DNA from: Flavobacteriia bacterium
GTDB lineage: Bacteria; Bacteroidota; Bacteroidia; Flavobacteriales_D; Crocinitomicaceae
Direction: 5' to 3'
DNA length: 40,442 nt
NCBI GenBank assembly: GCA_947446925.1
Contig: CANFHU010000025.1
Location: 1-40,442, forward strand
This document shows, piece after piece, positions 9,149-16,794 of this stretch (position 1 is the stretch's first letter; every line of letters starts with the position of its first letter). The notes under the pieces were generated by a model. That model did no database searches. It had not been told where the DNA came from and saw only the letters and a list, made by a program, of their open reading frames with translations. Both the position numbers and the translations under genes were made by a program.

Positions 9149-10840
9149 ATGAAAATTGTAATTATTTTGTTTGTTAGTTTCTTCTATTTCCTGGCGCATA
9201 GCCAATCTGATTATCTTTTAACATTAAATTCTACGAGCCAACTTCCTATAAAAACTATTCGAACGCACTTTAAAGATAGTTTAGAATTAAAAACTTATGT
9301 CGCTCAACTTCGGATCAAATGTATTGAAAAAGGTTTTCTACTTTTTTCTATTGACTCCTTGAAATGTTCTGCAAGCGAAGCGAAAATCAATATTCATATA
9401 GGTCCAAAATTCAAAAAAATATTTCTTACGATCGATAATAATCAACGAAAATTTATCGCTAACTCTCCTGCCACAATCGAAAAATTAATCGGAAACAATT
9501 CTTTCACACCAAAAAACATTGCATTTATTTTACAAAAAATAGAAACGAATTTACTTAACGCAGGATATGCATTTGCAAGTGTACGTCTAGACAGCATCCG
9601 TTTTGAAAAAGACGATTTATATGCACATCTGCACATTGAAGAAAACAAGAAAATTAGGTGGGGAGAAGTTATCATTAAAGGAAATACATCTATACCTAGT
9701 AAATTAATTCAATCGTACATTCAAATTAAACTAGGTGATTTATTTCAAGAAGATCAATTACATAAAATACCAAAGCAACTTAATCAAATTCCCTTTATCA
9801 CTGAAACGAAACCATTAGAACTCCTATTCCAAGAAGATATCGTAGATCTCTACATATATTTAACTACAAAACCAGTTAGTTTAATTACAGGAGTACTTGG
9901 TTTACAACCTAAAACGCAGAATAACATAACATCTTATGTACTCACTGGTGATATTCGCGCAAAATTAGTAAACAGTTTAAAAAAGGGCGAAAGTTTTGAT
10001 TTGCAATGGAAAAACTTACAAGCAAACACACAACTTCTAAAAACAAACATTGCATTTCCGTCTATTTTCAGCAGCACTTTTGGAGTAGAAAGTCAATTCC
10101 ATCTTTACAAAAAAGATTCCACCTTTCTAGAACTTAAATCCGCATTAGCTATTCAATACATGCTTTCCAATGGAAACATACTTAAATTATTTTACCGGAA
10201 TTATCAATCTTCTTTATTATCAAGCGGACTAGTAAATACAACAAACTATGCAAATGTTTTCACAAATTATTACGGTCTTTCCATTCAAAAACAAACTTTA
10301 GATTATCTACCTAGTCCAACAAAAGGCTATCTACTTCAATTAGAGGGGGCACTTGGGTTACGAACTAAAAAAGATTCTATTTTACAAACTAACACAAAAA
10401 CAACCACTTCCAAAATTGATTTTCTATATAACCTTTACATTACTATACATAAAAAACATATACTTAAATTACATGCTGCTTCAGAAGTTTTAGTTGCTCC
10501 TTCCTATGCAAGAAATGAACTATTACGGTTTGGTGGAATGGTATCACAACGCGGATTTAAAGAGGAAGAACTTCGTGCAACATCACGTATGTTACTTTCG
10601 TTGGAATATCGATTTTTATTAGATCAAAACTCTTATGTATTTTTGTTTTTTGATCAAAGTTGGTATGAAAACAAACTAGCATCTACGCGAAGAGATTCTC
10701 CGTATGGATTTGGAGGAGGATTAACGTTTGGAACACAATTAGGCATGTTTTCGATTTCCTATGCATTAGGAAAACAACTTACAAATCCTATATTAATTAG
10801 TAATGGAAATATCCATTTTGGATATACATCTTATTTTTAA
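9149..10840 (+). CDS. Outer-membrane beta-barrel protein with POTRA-like region (BamA/TamA superfamily)
   Basis: 563 residues. A signal peptide (MKIVIILFVSFFYFLAHSQS) is followed by an N-terminal periplasmic region. At about 165-245 is a POTRA-like module (IRWGEVIIKGNTSIPSKLIQ, then LGDLFQEDQLHKIPKQLNQIPFI). The C-terminal half has the alternating aromatic pattern of a 16-strand Omp85/D15-type barrel, with RFGGMVSQRGFKEEELRATSRM near the lid-loop region. The final strand (IHFGYTSYF) ends in Phe, the usual BAM-recognised terminus. The protein is smaller than BamA (about 800) and has fewer POTRA units, so it is more likely a BamA/TamA-like paralogue than BamA itself. It ends 5 nt from the convergent MlaF-type gene. 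The substrate is unknown. Start ATG 9149 gives the best signal peptide. Confidence 0.85.
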   Translation: MKIVIILFVSFFYFLAHSQSDYLLTLNSTSQLPIKTIRTHFKDSLELKTYVAQLRIKCIEKGFLLFSIDSLKCSASEAKINIHIGPKFKKIFLTIDNNQRKFIANSPATIEKLIGNNSFTPKNIAFILQKIETNLLNAGYAFASVRLDSIRFEKDDLYAHLHIEENKKIRWGEVIIKGNTSIPSKLIQSYIQIKLGDLFQEDQLHKIPKQLNQIPFITETKPLELLFQEDIVDLYIYLTTKPVSLITGVLGLQPKTQNNITSYVLTGDIRAKLVNSLKKGESFDLQWKNLQANTQLLKTNIAFPSIFSSTFGVESQFHLYKKDSTFLELKSALAIQYMLSNGNILKLFYRNYQSSLLSSGLVNTTNYANVFTNYYGLSIQKQTLDYLPSPTKGYLLQLEGALGLRTKKDSILQTNTKTTTSKIDFLYNLYITIHKKHILKLHAASEVLVAPSYARNELLRFGGMVSQRGFKEEELRATSRMLLSLEYRFLLDQNSYVFLFFDQSWYENKLASTRRDSPYGFGGGLTFGTQLGMFSISYALGKQLTNPILISNGNIHFGYTSYF

Positions 10841-10845
10841 CTCAA

Positions 10846-11607
10846 CTAAATTTCATTCAATTTACTCTTTATCTGCTTCATAAATTTAGAAGCATACACA
10901 AAATCAATTACTTCAGGATTATTAGTTTTGATTATTTCTTCCTTTGTTCCCGACCACCAATTTTTACCTTGATGCATAAACGTGATATTATCTCCTATTT
11001 CAATAACACTATTCATGTCATGTGTAATTACGATGGTAGTAGTCTTAAACTCATGAGTAATATCCTGAATTAATTCATCGATTAAAATAGAAGTTTTAGG
11101 ATCCAAACCAGAATTAGGTTCATCGCAAAATAAATAATTAGGATTCATGACGATGGCACGAGCAATTGCAACACGCTTCTGCATTCCACCGCTACATTCC
11201 GAAGGAAATAAATTATTGCGACCACTTAAATTAACACGTTCTAAACAAAAATCGACTTGTTTTTGTTGTTCCCCCAAGGTCATTTTAGTGAACATCTGAA
11301 GCGGAAAACGAATATTATCCTCGACAGTCATGGAATCAAATAATGCAGCACCTTGAAAAAGCATCCCAATTTGTTTTCGAATTCCACGCATTGCTTTTTT
11401 GTCCATCGTACAAAAATCCGAACCATTGTATAATATCTGCCCAGAATTAACCGTATGTAAACCAACAATACATTTTGCAAGTACAGATTTACCTTGACCA
11501 GACGAACCTATGATTAAATTAACTTTTCCTTTTTCAAAGTTTGCATGTACATTGTCTAATACCAAATGTTCTCCAAACTTCTTGTATACCCCTTTAACCT
11601 CTATCAT
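10846..11607 (-). CDS. mlaF: MlaF-type lipid-transport ABC ATPase
   Basis: 253 residues. This cytoplasmic ATP-binding subunit is predicted to pair with the upstream MlaE-type permease in phospholipid transport between inner and outer membranes (Mla/MCE system). Walker A is GSSGQGKSV (34-42), the Q-loop GMLFQGAALFDSMTVEDNI is typical of MlaF, the signature is ECSGGMQKR with Cys in place of the usual Leu, Walker B is LFCDEPNSGLDP (Asp162, Glu163), and the switch is VITHDMN. Residues 80-100 and GLDPKTSILID favour MlaF over other ABC subfamilies. The start ATG overlaps the stop of the permease gene by 4 nt (ATGA). No MlaD (MCE) gene follows, which is unusual. Confidence 0.9.
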   Translation of the reverse strand: MIEVKGVYKKFGEHLVLDNVHANFEKGKVNLIIGSSGQGKSVLAKCIVGLHTVNSGQILYNGSDFCTMDKKAMRGIRKQIGMLFQGAALFDSMTVEDNIRFPLQMFTKMTLGEQQKQVDFCLERVNLSGRNNLFPSECSGGMQKRVAIARAIVMNPNYLFCDEPNSGLDPKTSILIDELIQDITHEFKTTTIVITHDMNSVIEIGDNITFMHQGKNWWSGTKEEIIKTNNPEVIDFVYASKFMKQIKSKLNEI

Positions 11608-12350
11608 TTTAATAAAAACATTTGGGTGATAAAAAAGTTAGCGATAAGTATTGCTACACTACTATTTACAACTGCTTTCGTGGATGAACGTCCAACATCA
11701 ATTGCTCCTCCTTTAGTATAATAACCATAGAATGAAGATATCGAAACAATTAAAAAAGCAAACACTACCGATTTTGAGAGGGCATAAATTATATCACTCA
11801 CTTTAAAAAATGAACGTAAACCAAAAACATACGTATCTGTTGAGGATAAACCCGCACCCAACAACGCTAACCAACCACCAAGTAAACTTAACCCAATGGA
11901 GAAAGTAACGAGTAACGGAAAAAAAACTACAGATGCCATAATTTTAGGGAGTACTAAATAATTCAATGAATTTACCCCCATAATCTCCAGCGCATCAATT
12001 TGTTCCGTAACACGCATCATACCGATTTCAGAAGATACATTAGATCCAACTTTACCCGCTAAAATTAATGAAATAATAGTAGGTGAAAATTCTAGGATAG
12101 TACTAGAACGGGTGATATAACCAATGGTATATGCTGGCAAATAGGGTAAATCCATATTCGCGGCTGTTTGAAGTGAAATTACCCCTCCCATAAAAACAGA
12201 CATCAACATTACGATAGGAAAAGACTCTATTCCAATTAATTGAATCTCCTCTAAAAAACGTTTCCAAAACATTTTGAATTTTTGTGGTTTCGTAAACACC
12301 AACCACATCATTCCGGAATACCGTCCAATATTTGCTATAATTCGTAACAT
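11604..12350 (-). CDS. mlaE: MlaE-type ABC transporter permease
   Basis: About 248 residues, inner-membrane permease of the MlaE family. It shows the family N-terminus NIGRYSGMMWLVF, an amphipathic helix, and the block IGIESFPIVMLMSVFMGGVISLQTA written across 60-85. It also has the diagnostic GKVGSNVSSEIGMMRVTEQIDALEIMGVNS near the middle and a C-terminal hydrophobic pair. I chose ATG 12350 (MLRIIANIGRY), which fits the family length. A TTG at 12389 would add 13 residues (MKQLLKLSLKLAE) and would reach nearer the divergent SprT-like gene. It is translationally coupled to the ATPase. It likely works in outer-membrane lipid asymmetry; the direction of transport cannot be read from sequence. Confidence 0.9.
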   Translation of the reverse strand: MLRIIANIGRYSGMMWLVFTKPQKFKMFWKRFLEEIQLIGIESFPIVMLMSVFMGGVISLQTAANMDLPYLPAYTIGYITRSSTILEFSPTIISLILAGKVGSNVSSEIGMMRVTEQIDALEIMGVNSLNYLVLPKIMASVVFFPLLVTFSIGLSLLGGWLALLGAGLSSTDTYVFGLRSFFKVSDIIYALSKSVVFAFLIVSISSFYGYYTKGGAIDVGRSSTKAVVNSSVAILIANFFITQMFLLK

Positions 12351-12430
12351 CTCTGCTAATTTAAGAGATAATTTTAATAGTTGTTTCAAAAAAGAAGGAA
12401 ACTGAACGATATTAGCGTTGATTTCTTGCT

Positions 12431-12438
12431 TAACTTTG
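12431..12438 (+). promoter_or_regulatory. -7 promoter box abutting the SprT-like gene
   Basis: TAACTTTG fits TAnnTTTG exactly and ends 6 nt before the A of the ATG at 12444, so a near-leaderless mRNA is predicted. No TTG is found at the usual 17-23-nt distance. The box also argues against a start further upstream (12381), because that would put the promoter inside the gene. Confidence 0.55.
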
Positions 12439-12443
12439 TTTTG

Positions 12444-13076
12444 ATGGCAGAAAAATTAACAGCAAAAGCTAAAATCCAACAACAACTTAAACAGTTTGTT
12501 CCAGAAGGATTTGAGGAAATGATTGCCGATTTATTATTTAGTGCACATGTACAATTTAAAATTGTTAGACCTAGAAATACGAAACTCGGAGATTATAGAC
12601 CTGCACACGCTGGAAAACCTCATCGTATTACCGTAAATGGAAATTTAAATACCTATTCTTTTTTAATAACTACCGTGCATGAATTCGCACATTTAAATAC
12701 CTATTTAGAATTTGGAAGAAGCGTTTCTCCACACGGAAATGAATGGAAAAATCACTATCGAAAATTACTAATACCGGTTTTAGATAAAAAAATACTTCCC
12801 AAAGACATAGAAACAGCATTGATTAACTCTTTGGTTAACACAAAAGCATCCTCCTGTGCAGATATTCCCTTAATGCGCGTACTTAAAAATTACGACCAAC
12901 AAAATGAGACGCATGTATTTCTTGAAAACATTCCAAAGCACACACATTTCCTCCTTCAAGGAAAAGAATTTATAAAAGGGGAATTGCGTAGAAAGCGTTT
13001 TTTATGTGAAGAAGTTTCCACGAAAAAAAAATACCTGATTCATACTTTAGCTGAAGTAATTCCTATATTTGACTAA
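12444..13076 (+). CDS. SprT-like zinc metalloprotease-domain protein
   Basis: 210 residues from ATG 12444 (MAEKLTAKAK). An HExxH zinc-protease motif, VHEFAHL, lies at 79-83, followed by a further conserved His in SVSPHGNEWKNHYRKLL (His97), the SprT-family arrangement. Upstream is a beta-rich strand pair (GKPHRITVNGNLNTYSFLITT). The C-terminal 100 residues lack the CxxC zinc ribbon of some SprT proteins; only isolated Cys residues are present. Eukaryotic SPRTN relatives cleave DNA-protein crosslinks, but the role of bacterial short SprT proteins is not settled, so the substrate is unknown. It is followed at 17 nt by manC, so the two are probably cotranscribed, with a terminator after manC. Confidence 0.88.
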   Translation: MAEKLTAKAKIQQQLKQFVPEGFEEMIADLLFSAHVQFKIVRPRNTKLGDYRPAHAGKPHRITVNGNLNTYSFLITTVHEFAHLNTYLEFGRSVSPHGNEWKNHYRKLLIPVLDKKILPKDIETALINSLVNTKASSCADIPLMRVLKNYDQQNETHVFLENIPKHTHFLLQGKEFIKGELRRKRFLCEEVSTKKKYLIHTLAEVIPIFD

Positions 13077-13093
13077 TAAATACAAACTTTTCA

Positions 13094-14179
13094 ATGAAAA
13101 ATAATTATTGTGTAATAATGGCAGGCGGCGTTGGGAGTCGTTTTTGGCCAATGTCTACTCCTCAAAAGCCAAAACAATTTTTAGATGTTCTAGGTATAGG
13201 TAAATCGTTACTTCAAATGACTTTCGAACGTCTTTGTAACATCGCTCCAAAAGAAAATATTTTCATTGTGACAAACGAAGGGTATGTAGATTTAGTTAAG
13301 GAACAATTACCAACAATAGATACAAATCGCATTTTAACGGAACCAAAACGTAAAAACACAGCTCCATGTATTGCTTATGCTGCTGCAAAAATATTTGACC
13401 TAAATCCTTTAGCGACGCTGGTTGTAGCACCTTCTGATCACTTGATTTTGAAAGAAGAAAAATTCACTTCTATCGTTAACATCGCAATCCAACAAGCAAA
13501 TTCTGACGAACGACTTGTAACACTTGGTATCCAACCTTCTCGACCTGATACTGGATATGGGTATATTGAATTTGAAGAGGTTGGTGATATGATTGGTGGA
13601 GAAGTTAAAGAAGTAAAACATTTCAGAGAAAAACCAAACAAAGAATTAGCCGAAATATTTGTGAAAGCTGGAAATTTTTATTGGAATTCGGGAATATTTA
13701 TTTGGAAAGCTTCCTCTATTTTAAATGCTTTAAAAAAATTCAATAATTCGTTATACGAACTTTTTAGCCCTGAGAATGGATTTTACAACACACCCGATGA
13801 ACAAGATAAAGTAAATCATTGTTTTCATGTTTGCGAAGACATTTCCATTGATTTTGCGGTAATGGAACATGCTAAAAACGTTGACGTTGTTCTTGCAAAT
13901 TTTGATTGGTCCGATCTAGGAACTTGGGGTAGTTTATACACACATTTAGACAAAGACTATAATGGAAATGCAGTTATAGGAGAACACGTTCACATGATAA
14001 ATTCAAGTAATTGCATTGTGAATCTTCCTTCCAACAAATTAGCATTAATTGAAGGTTTGAACAACTACATTATTGTTGAATCAGACAATATGTTGATGAT
14101 TTTAAATAAATCAGACGAGCAAAACATTAAAGAATATATGTTTGCTCTAAAAGAAAAAAGTCCTACTCTTTTTAAATAA
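13094..14179 (+). CDS. manC: Mannose-1-phosphate guanylyltransferase
   Basis: 361 residues. It makes GDP-mannose from mannose-1-phosphate and GTP, feeding glycan and LPS synthesis in the cytoplasm. The pyrophosphorylase signature MAGGVGSRFWPMSTPQKPKQ (9-28) contains the nucleotide loop and conserved Lys. Further family motifs are VVAPSDHLI, TGYGYIEF, FREKP, FYWNSGIFIWKA and FDWSDLGTWGSLY. The length matches the single-domain nucleotidyltransferase with its short beta-helix tail. There is no fused C-terminal mannose-6-phosphate isomerase domain, as in bifunctional enzymes of about 470 residues. It lies 17 nt after the SprT-like gene and is closed by a strong hairpin terminator. Confidence 0.96.
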   Translation: MKNNYCVIMAGGVGSRFWPMSTPQKPKQFLDVLGIGKSLLQMTFERLCNIAPKENIFIVTNEGYVDLVKEQLPTIDTNRILTEPKRKNTAPCIAYAAAKIFDLNPLATLVVAPSDHLILKEEKFTSIVNIAIQQANSDERLVTLGIQPSRPDTGYGYIEFEEVGDMIGGEVKEVKHFREKPNKELAEIFVKAGNFYWNSGIFIWKASSILNALKKFNNSLYELFSPENGFYNTPDEQDKVNHCFHVCEDISIDFAVMEHAKNVDVVLANFDWSDLGTWGSLYTHLDKDYNGNAVIGEHVHMINSSNCIVNLPSNKLALIEGLNNYIIVESDNMLMILNKSDEQNIKEYMFALKEKSPTLFK

Positions 14180-14199
14180 AAAAGGTACTTCTACTAATT

Positions 14200-14229
14200 A
14201 ACGCTCAATGAAAATTGGGCGTTTTTTTT
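14200..14229 (+). terminator. Rho-independent terminator after manC
   Basis: A 9-bp stem ACGCTCAAT/ATTGGGCGT with one G-U pair and a GAAA tetraloop is followed by eight T. It lies 20 nt after the manC stop. Confidence 0.9.
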
Positions 14230-14313
14230 GTTTAATCTAACTTGTATTACGAGGCTGCAAGTAATACTTTTTTTATTTAAGATTATTAAAGTAAGTACCA
14301 AGGCGATGAGATG

Positions 14314-15204
14314 TTAGTGCAATAATGACCCATTGCCTTCTTTAACTATACCGTGTACGTTATGCCAACGTGATTTATCACCTTTGATGAGCTGGATGTT
14401 GTAAAGGTATAAAAACATAGATTTTTCATTTACATATGGTTTGAATCTTTCTATCAAATTAATATTTAGCTTATTGTTAATAAAATCACTTTTAGAAAAT
14501 GTAACTACAAAACTATTTGAATTTGGCAATTCAATAGTTCTCACATTATTTTTTTCTAAGCTAAACTTGTCATTAAAATTATTTTTGAGGTTCATCGTTA
14601 TTCCAACTCTATTTTGAAAATCTAGTATATTTAAGTCAGAACCTCGTTTAATTGTAAATTTGATTTTGGTGCCCGATTTATTTAAATATTGAATGTAAAC
14701 AAAGTTTGAATTATCAAAATTAATTTTACCAGTTGGTGAGTATTGTATGGTATAAGAAACTAAAGGTGTTAATTTTTGACCTTGTATTGTTGCTGTTTCT
14801 GATTTAACATTCCCATTTGGATAATATTCAACTTTCTTTACGGTATCCTCATTTAATCCATTACCAAATATATATTTAGACTGAAGTTTTCCAATTTCGG
14901 AAAAATACCATGCTGTATCATTTTTTTTACCCTTAAATACATTAGAAGTATTTTGTACAATTCCATTCTCGTAAAAACTCCAAAATTTACCACACGCTCT
15001 TCCATTTTTATATTCAATAATCATTTCTAATTTGCCGCTTGGATAATACGAATGTAATTTTCCCTGTGTTTTATTATGTGCATCAAGATATCTTTCAATT
15101 TTTTTATTGCCATTCTCGTAATAAAAAATCTGATGTTTTAATGTGTTTTCTTTACAACTTAATAAGCATAACAATAATACTATCACAACACTAAAATTTT
15201 TCAT
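14314..15204 (-). CDS. MORN-repeat (YwqK-like) lipoprotein
   Basis: 296 residues from ATG 15204. The N-terminus MKNFSVVIVLLLCLLSCKEN carries a lipobox with Cys17, so it is probably a periplasm-facing or surface lipoprotein. Residues about 25-145 contain at least four repeats of the MORN_2 type: FYYENGNKKIERYL, SYYPSGKLEMIIEYKNG, SFYENGIVQNTSNVF, EYYPNGNVKSETA. Databases often label these 'toxin-antitoxin YwqK family antitoxin', but no toxin partner is evident and I give that name no weight. The C-terminal half has no recognised domain. A TTG at 15216 could extend the frame, but ATG 15204 has AGGAG just upstream and yields the proper lipoprotein signal. It stands alone, divergent from the toxin-antitoxin pair. 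Confidence 0.85.
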   Translation of the reverse strand: MKNFSVVIVLLLCLLSCKENTLKHQIFYYENGNKKIERYLDAHNKTQGKLHSYYPSGKLEMIIEYKNGRACGKFWSFYENGIVQNTSNVFKGKKNDTAWYFSEIGKLQSKYIFGNGLNEDTVKKVEYYPNGNVKSETATIQGQKLTPLVSYTIQYSPTGKINFDNSNFVYIQYLNKSGTKIKFTIKRGSDLNILDFQNRVGITMNLKNNFNDKFSLEKNNVRTIELPNSNSFVVTFSKSDFINNKLNINLIERFKPYVNEKSMFLYLYNIQLIKGDKSRWHNVHGIVKEGNGSLLH

Positions 15205-15246
15205 ACTCCTCTTCAATTATTAAAACCCTATTTTTTTTACTAGATT

Positions 15247-15277
15247 TTGTTTAATATCAAAATAATCCTTAAATTTA
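15247..15277 (+). promoter_or_regulatory. Promoter for the toxin-antitoxin pair
   Basis: TTG at 15247-15249, 20 nt, then TAAATTTA at 15270-15277, one mismatch from TAnnTTTG. It lies 18 nt before the antitoxin ATG. Confidence 0.45.
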
Positions 15278-15295
15278 GTAGTAAATAATTGAATC

Positions 15296-15505
15296 ATGAA
15301 ATTAATCATCGAGATACCAGATCATGAAGTGGCTTTTGGAATGAAAGTTCTGAATAGTTTAAACTTTATAAAAAAAGCAAAACCTATGTCTGAATCCTCT
15401 GTTGAATTATGGAATGATTTAAAGGACGCCTCAAACGATGTGAAACTTCACAAACAAGGGAAAATTAAACTTAAAACAGCTCAAGAACTATTAAATGAGT
15501 TATAA
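15296..15505 (+). CDS. Predicted antitoxin of a RelE-type toxin-antitoxin pair
   Basis: 69 residues, starting MKLIIEIPDHEVAFGMKVLN and ending TAQELLNEL. The short size, charged helical C-terminus and 11-nt overlap with a downstream RelE-like gene indicate an antitoxin. The N-terminal beta-strand (KLIIEIPD) resembles the first strand of small antitoxins common beside RelE toxins in Bacteroidota. I see no clear ribbon-helix-helix or helix-turn-helix signature, so autoregulation is only inferred. A promoter-like site precedes it. Confidence 0.75.
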   Translation: MKLIIEIPDHEVAFGMKVLNSLNFIKKAKPMSESSVELWNDLKDASNDVKLHKQGKIKLKTAQELLNEL

Positions 15506-15827
15506 TATTTTTCCTACAAATCATTTTGAAAAAGAACTCAAAAAACTAACTAAGAAATTTCCTTCACTGAAAAGTGAGTATGCAAATTTAATTGCTGAAA
15601 TTTCAGAAAATCCTGATACTGGAACAGACTTAGGAAATAATTGTCACAAAATAAGAATCTCTATTGCGAGTAAAGGAAAAGGTAAGCGAGGTGGAGCAAG
15701 AGTAATTACCTATGTTTACATAGACTTCAAAAGTGTTTATCTTTTAACAATATATGACAAGGGAGAAAAATCTGATATAAAAACAAACCAATTAAAGGAA
15801 ATGATCGAAAGTTTAGACCTAGATTAA
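15495..15827 (+). CDS. RelE/ParE-superfamily toxin
   Basis: 110 residues. It has the RelE fold pattern: N-terminal strand YNIFPTNHFEKELKKLTKKF, two helices, then the basic strands CHKIRISIASKGKGKRGGAR and VITYVYIDFKSVYLLTIYDK. The lysine/arginine-rich stretch (SKGKGKRGGAR) fits ribosome or RNA contact. Members usually cleave mRNA on the ribosome and are neutralised by the cognate antitoxin; whether this one is active is not known. The start codon lies inside the antitoxin gene (11-nt overlap), giving translational coupling. It converges on the B12 operon end with a 19-nt gap. Confidence 0.85.
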   Translation: MSYNIFPTNHFEKELKKLTKKFPSLKSEYANLIAEISENPDTGTDLGNNCHKIRISIASKGKGKRGGARVITYVYIDFKSVYLLTIYDKGEKSDIKTNQLKEMIESLDLD

Positions 15828-15846
15828 TTCATTTTTTGATGAATTT

Positions 15847-16794
15847 TTATTCCACCACAATCTTACTCCCCACTCCATTCACCACCACAAAATACATTCC
15901 TTTTGGGAAAGCCGTCAAATCAACCTGCGTTGTGTTTAAAAAGTTATGTTGAAATACGTTTTCTCCTTTAACCGAATAAACCTCAACCCTATTTTCTCCT
16001 GGTGTATTGATCTTAAAAATACCAGTCGATGGATTTGGAAAAATTGAAACAGGTATTGTCCCTTCTTCTAATCCCAATGCTTCTGAATGGATGACCCCAA
16101 CGGCATCTAAATCAAATCCCGCAGAAGGATAAGGCGTTGGATATGGATCATTAATTAAATTGTTTTTTGCATCTCTACTTCCGAACATCGGGTTGATGCT
16201 CCCAACTACATCCAGGATTTTGATATGGGTAATCGCTTTAAGATTTAAACCAACACTGTCTTTGAGTTCTTCTAGATCGAACGGGGTACCATAATTTGCT
16301 TTGTATTTTCCGGCAAGATTATTGAGTTTTGTAGCATCCATGGCTGCGTTATTATCCAATTGCACGCTTGTATCTGATAGGGAAGTTGCTGGGAAACGGA
16401 CAAAATGTATTCCATCTGAACTCACTTCAACAAATGCTAGTTCAAGAAACGAATTATTAAATCCATTCTCAAACACAGCAAAATCAGGTCCTTCGCCATT
16501 ACTTATTGGATAATCGAATGTAACTATCGCTTCTCCTGCATCTCCAATGCTTAAAACACCATTCGTTCCTGCTTTACCCAATACAGATTGTATATCTCCA
16601 ACCGTAGGTTTTCCGAGATTTTTATCTGCAATATTTAACCAACCTATTTTGGCTGAACAAGCACTCGCCCAAAATTTGAAAACTACAGAATCTTTATATA
16701 GTGCTTGTGAACCGTCCAAACCAACTCCTGGTGCAAACTGTGCATTTACAATATAAGATAAAGAAACAAATAATAAAATAAATACTTTATTCAT
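15847..16794 (-). CDS. T9SS type A surface protein at the end of the B12 operon
   Basis: 315 residues. A signal peptide (MNKVFILLFVSLSYIVNAQ) is followed by a globular domain of about 220 residues with APGVGLDGSQALYKDS, GDAGEAIVTFDYPISNGEGP, DFAVFENGF, ELAFVEVSSDGIHFVRFPA, then FGSRDAKN and AGFDLDAVGVIH. The tail is a typical type A T9SS domain: SIFPNPSTGIFKI, VYSVKGENVF, LTAFPKGMYFVVV. It is therefore expected to be exported across the outer membrane and anchored by the PorU/PorV machinery. The start overlaps the YncE-like gene stop by 8 nt, so it is the fourth gene of the riboswitch operon. Position suggests a role in corrinoid capture; no direct ligand motif can be shown. Similar proteins are, as I recall, met beside btuB in other Bacteroidota. 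Confidence 0.88.
   Translation of the reverse strand: MNKVFILLFVSLSYIVNAQFAPGVGLDGSQALYKDSVVFKFWASACSAKIGWLNIADKNLGKPTVGDIQSVLGKAGTNGVLSIGDAGEAIVTFDYPISNGEGPDFAVFENGFNNSFLELAFVEVSSDGIHFVRFPATSLSDTSVQLDNNAAMDATKLNNLAGKYKANYGTPFDLEELKDSVGLNLKAITHIKILDVVGSINPMFGSRDAKNNLINDPYPTPYPSAGFDLDAVGVIHSEALGLEEGTIPVSIFPNPSTGIFKINTPGENRVEVYSVKGENVFQHNFLNTTQVDLTAFPKGMYFVVVNGVGSKIVVE

Noticed and set aside
14314-15827. Three-part toxin-antitoxin system including the MORN lipoprotein
   Set aside because: The MORN gene is on the opposite strand with a lipoprotein signal; the 'YwqK antitoxin' label of such proteins is not supported by anything here, and the RelE pair is complete without it.
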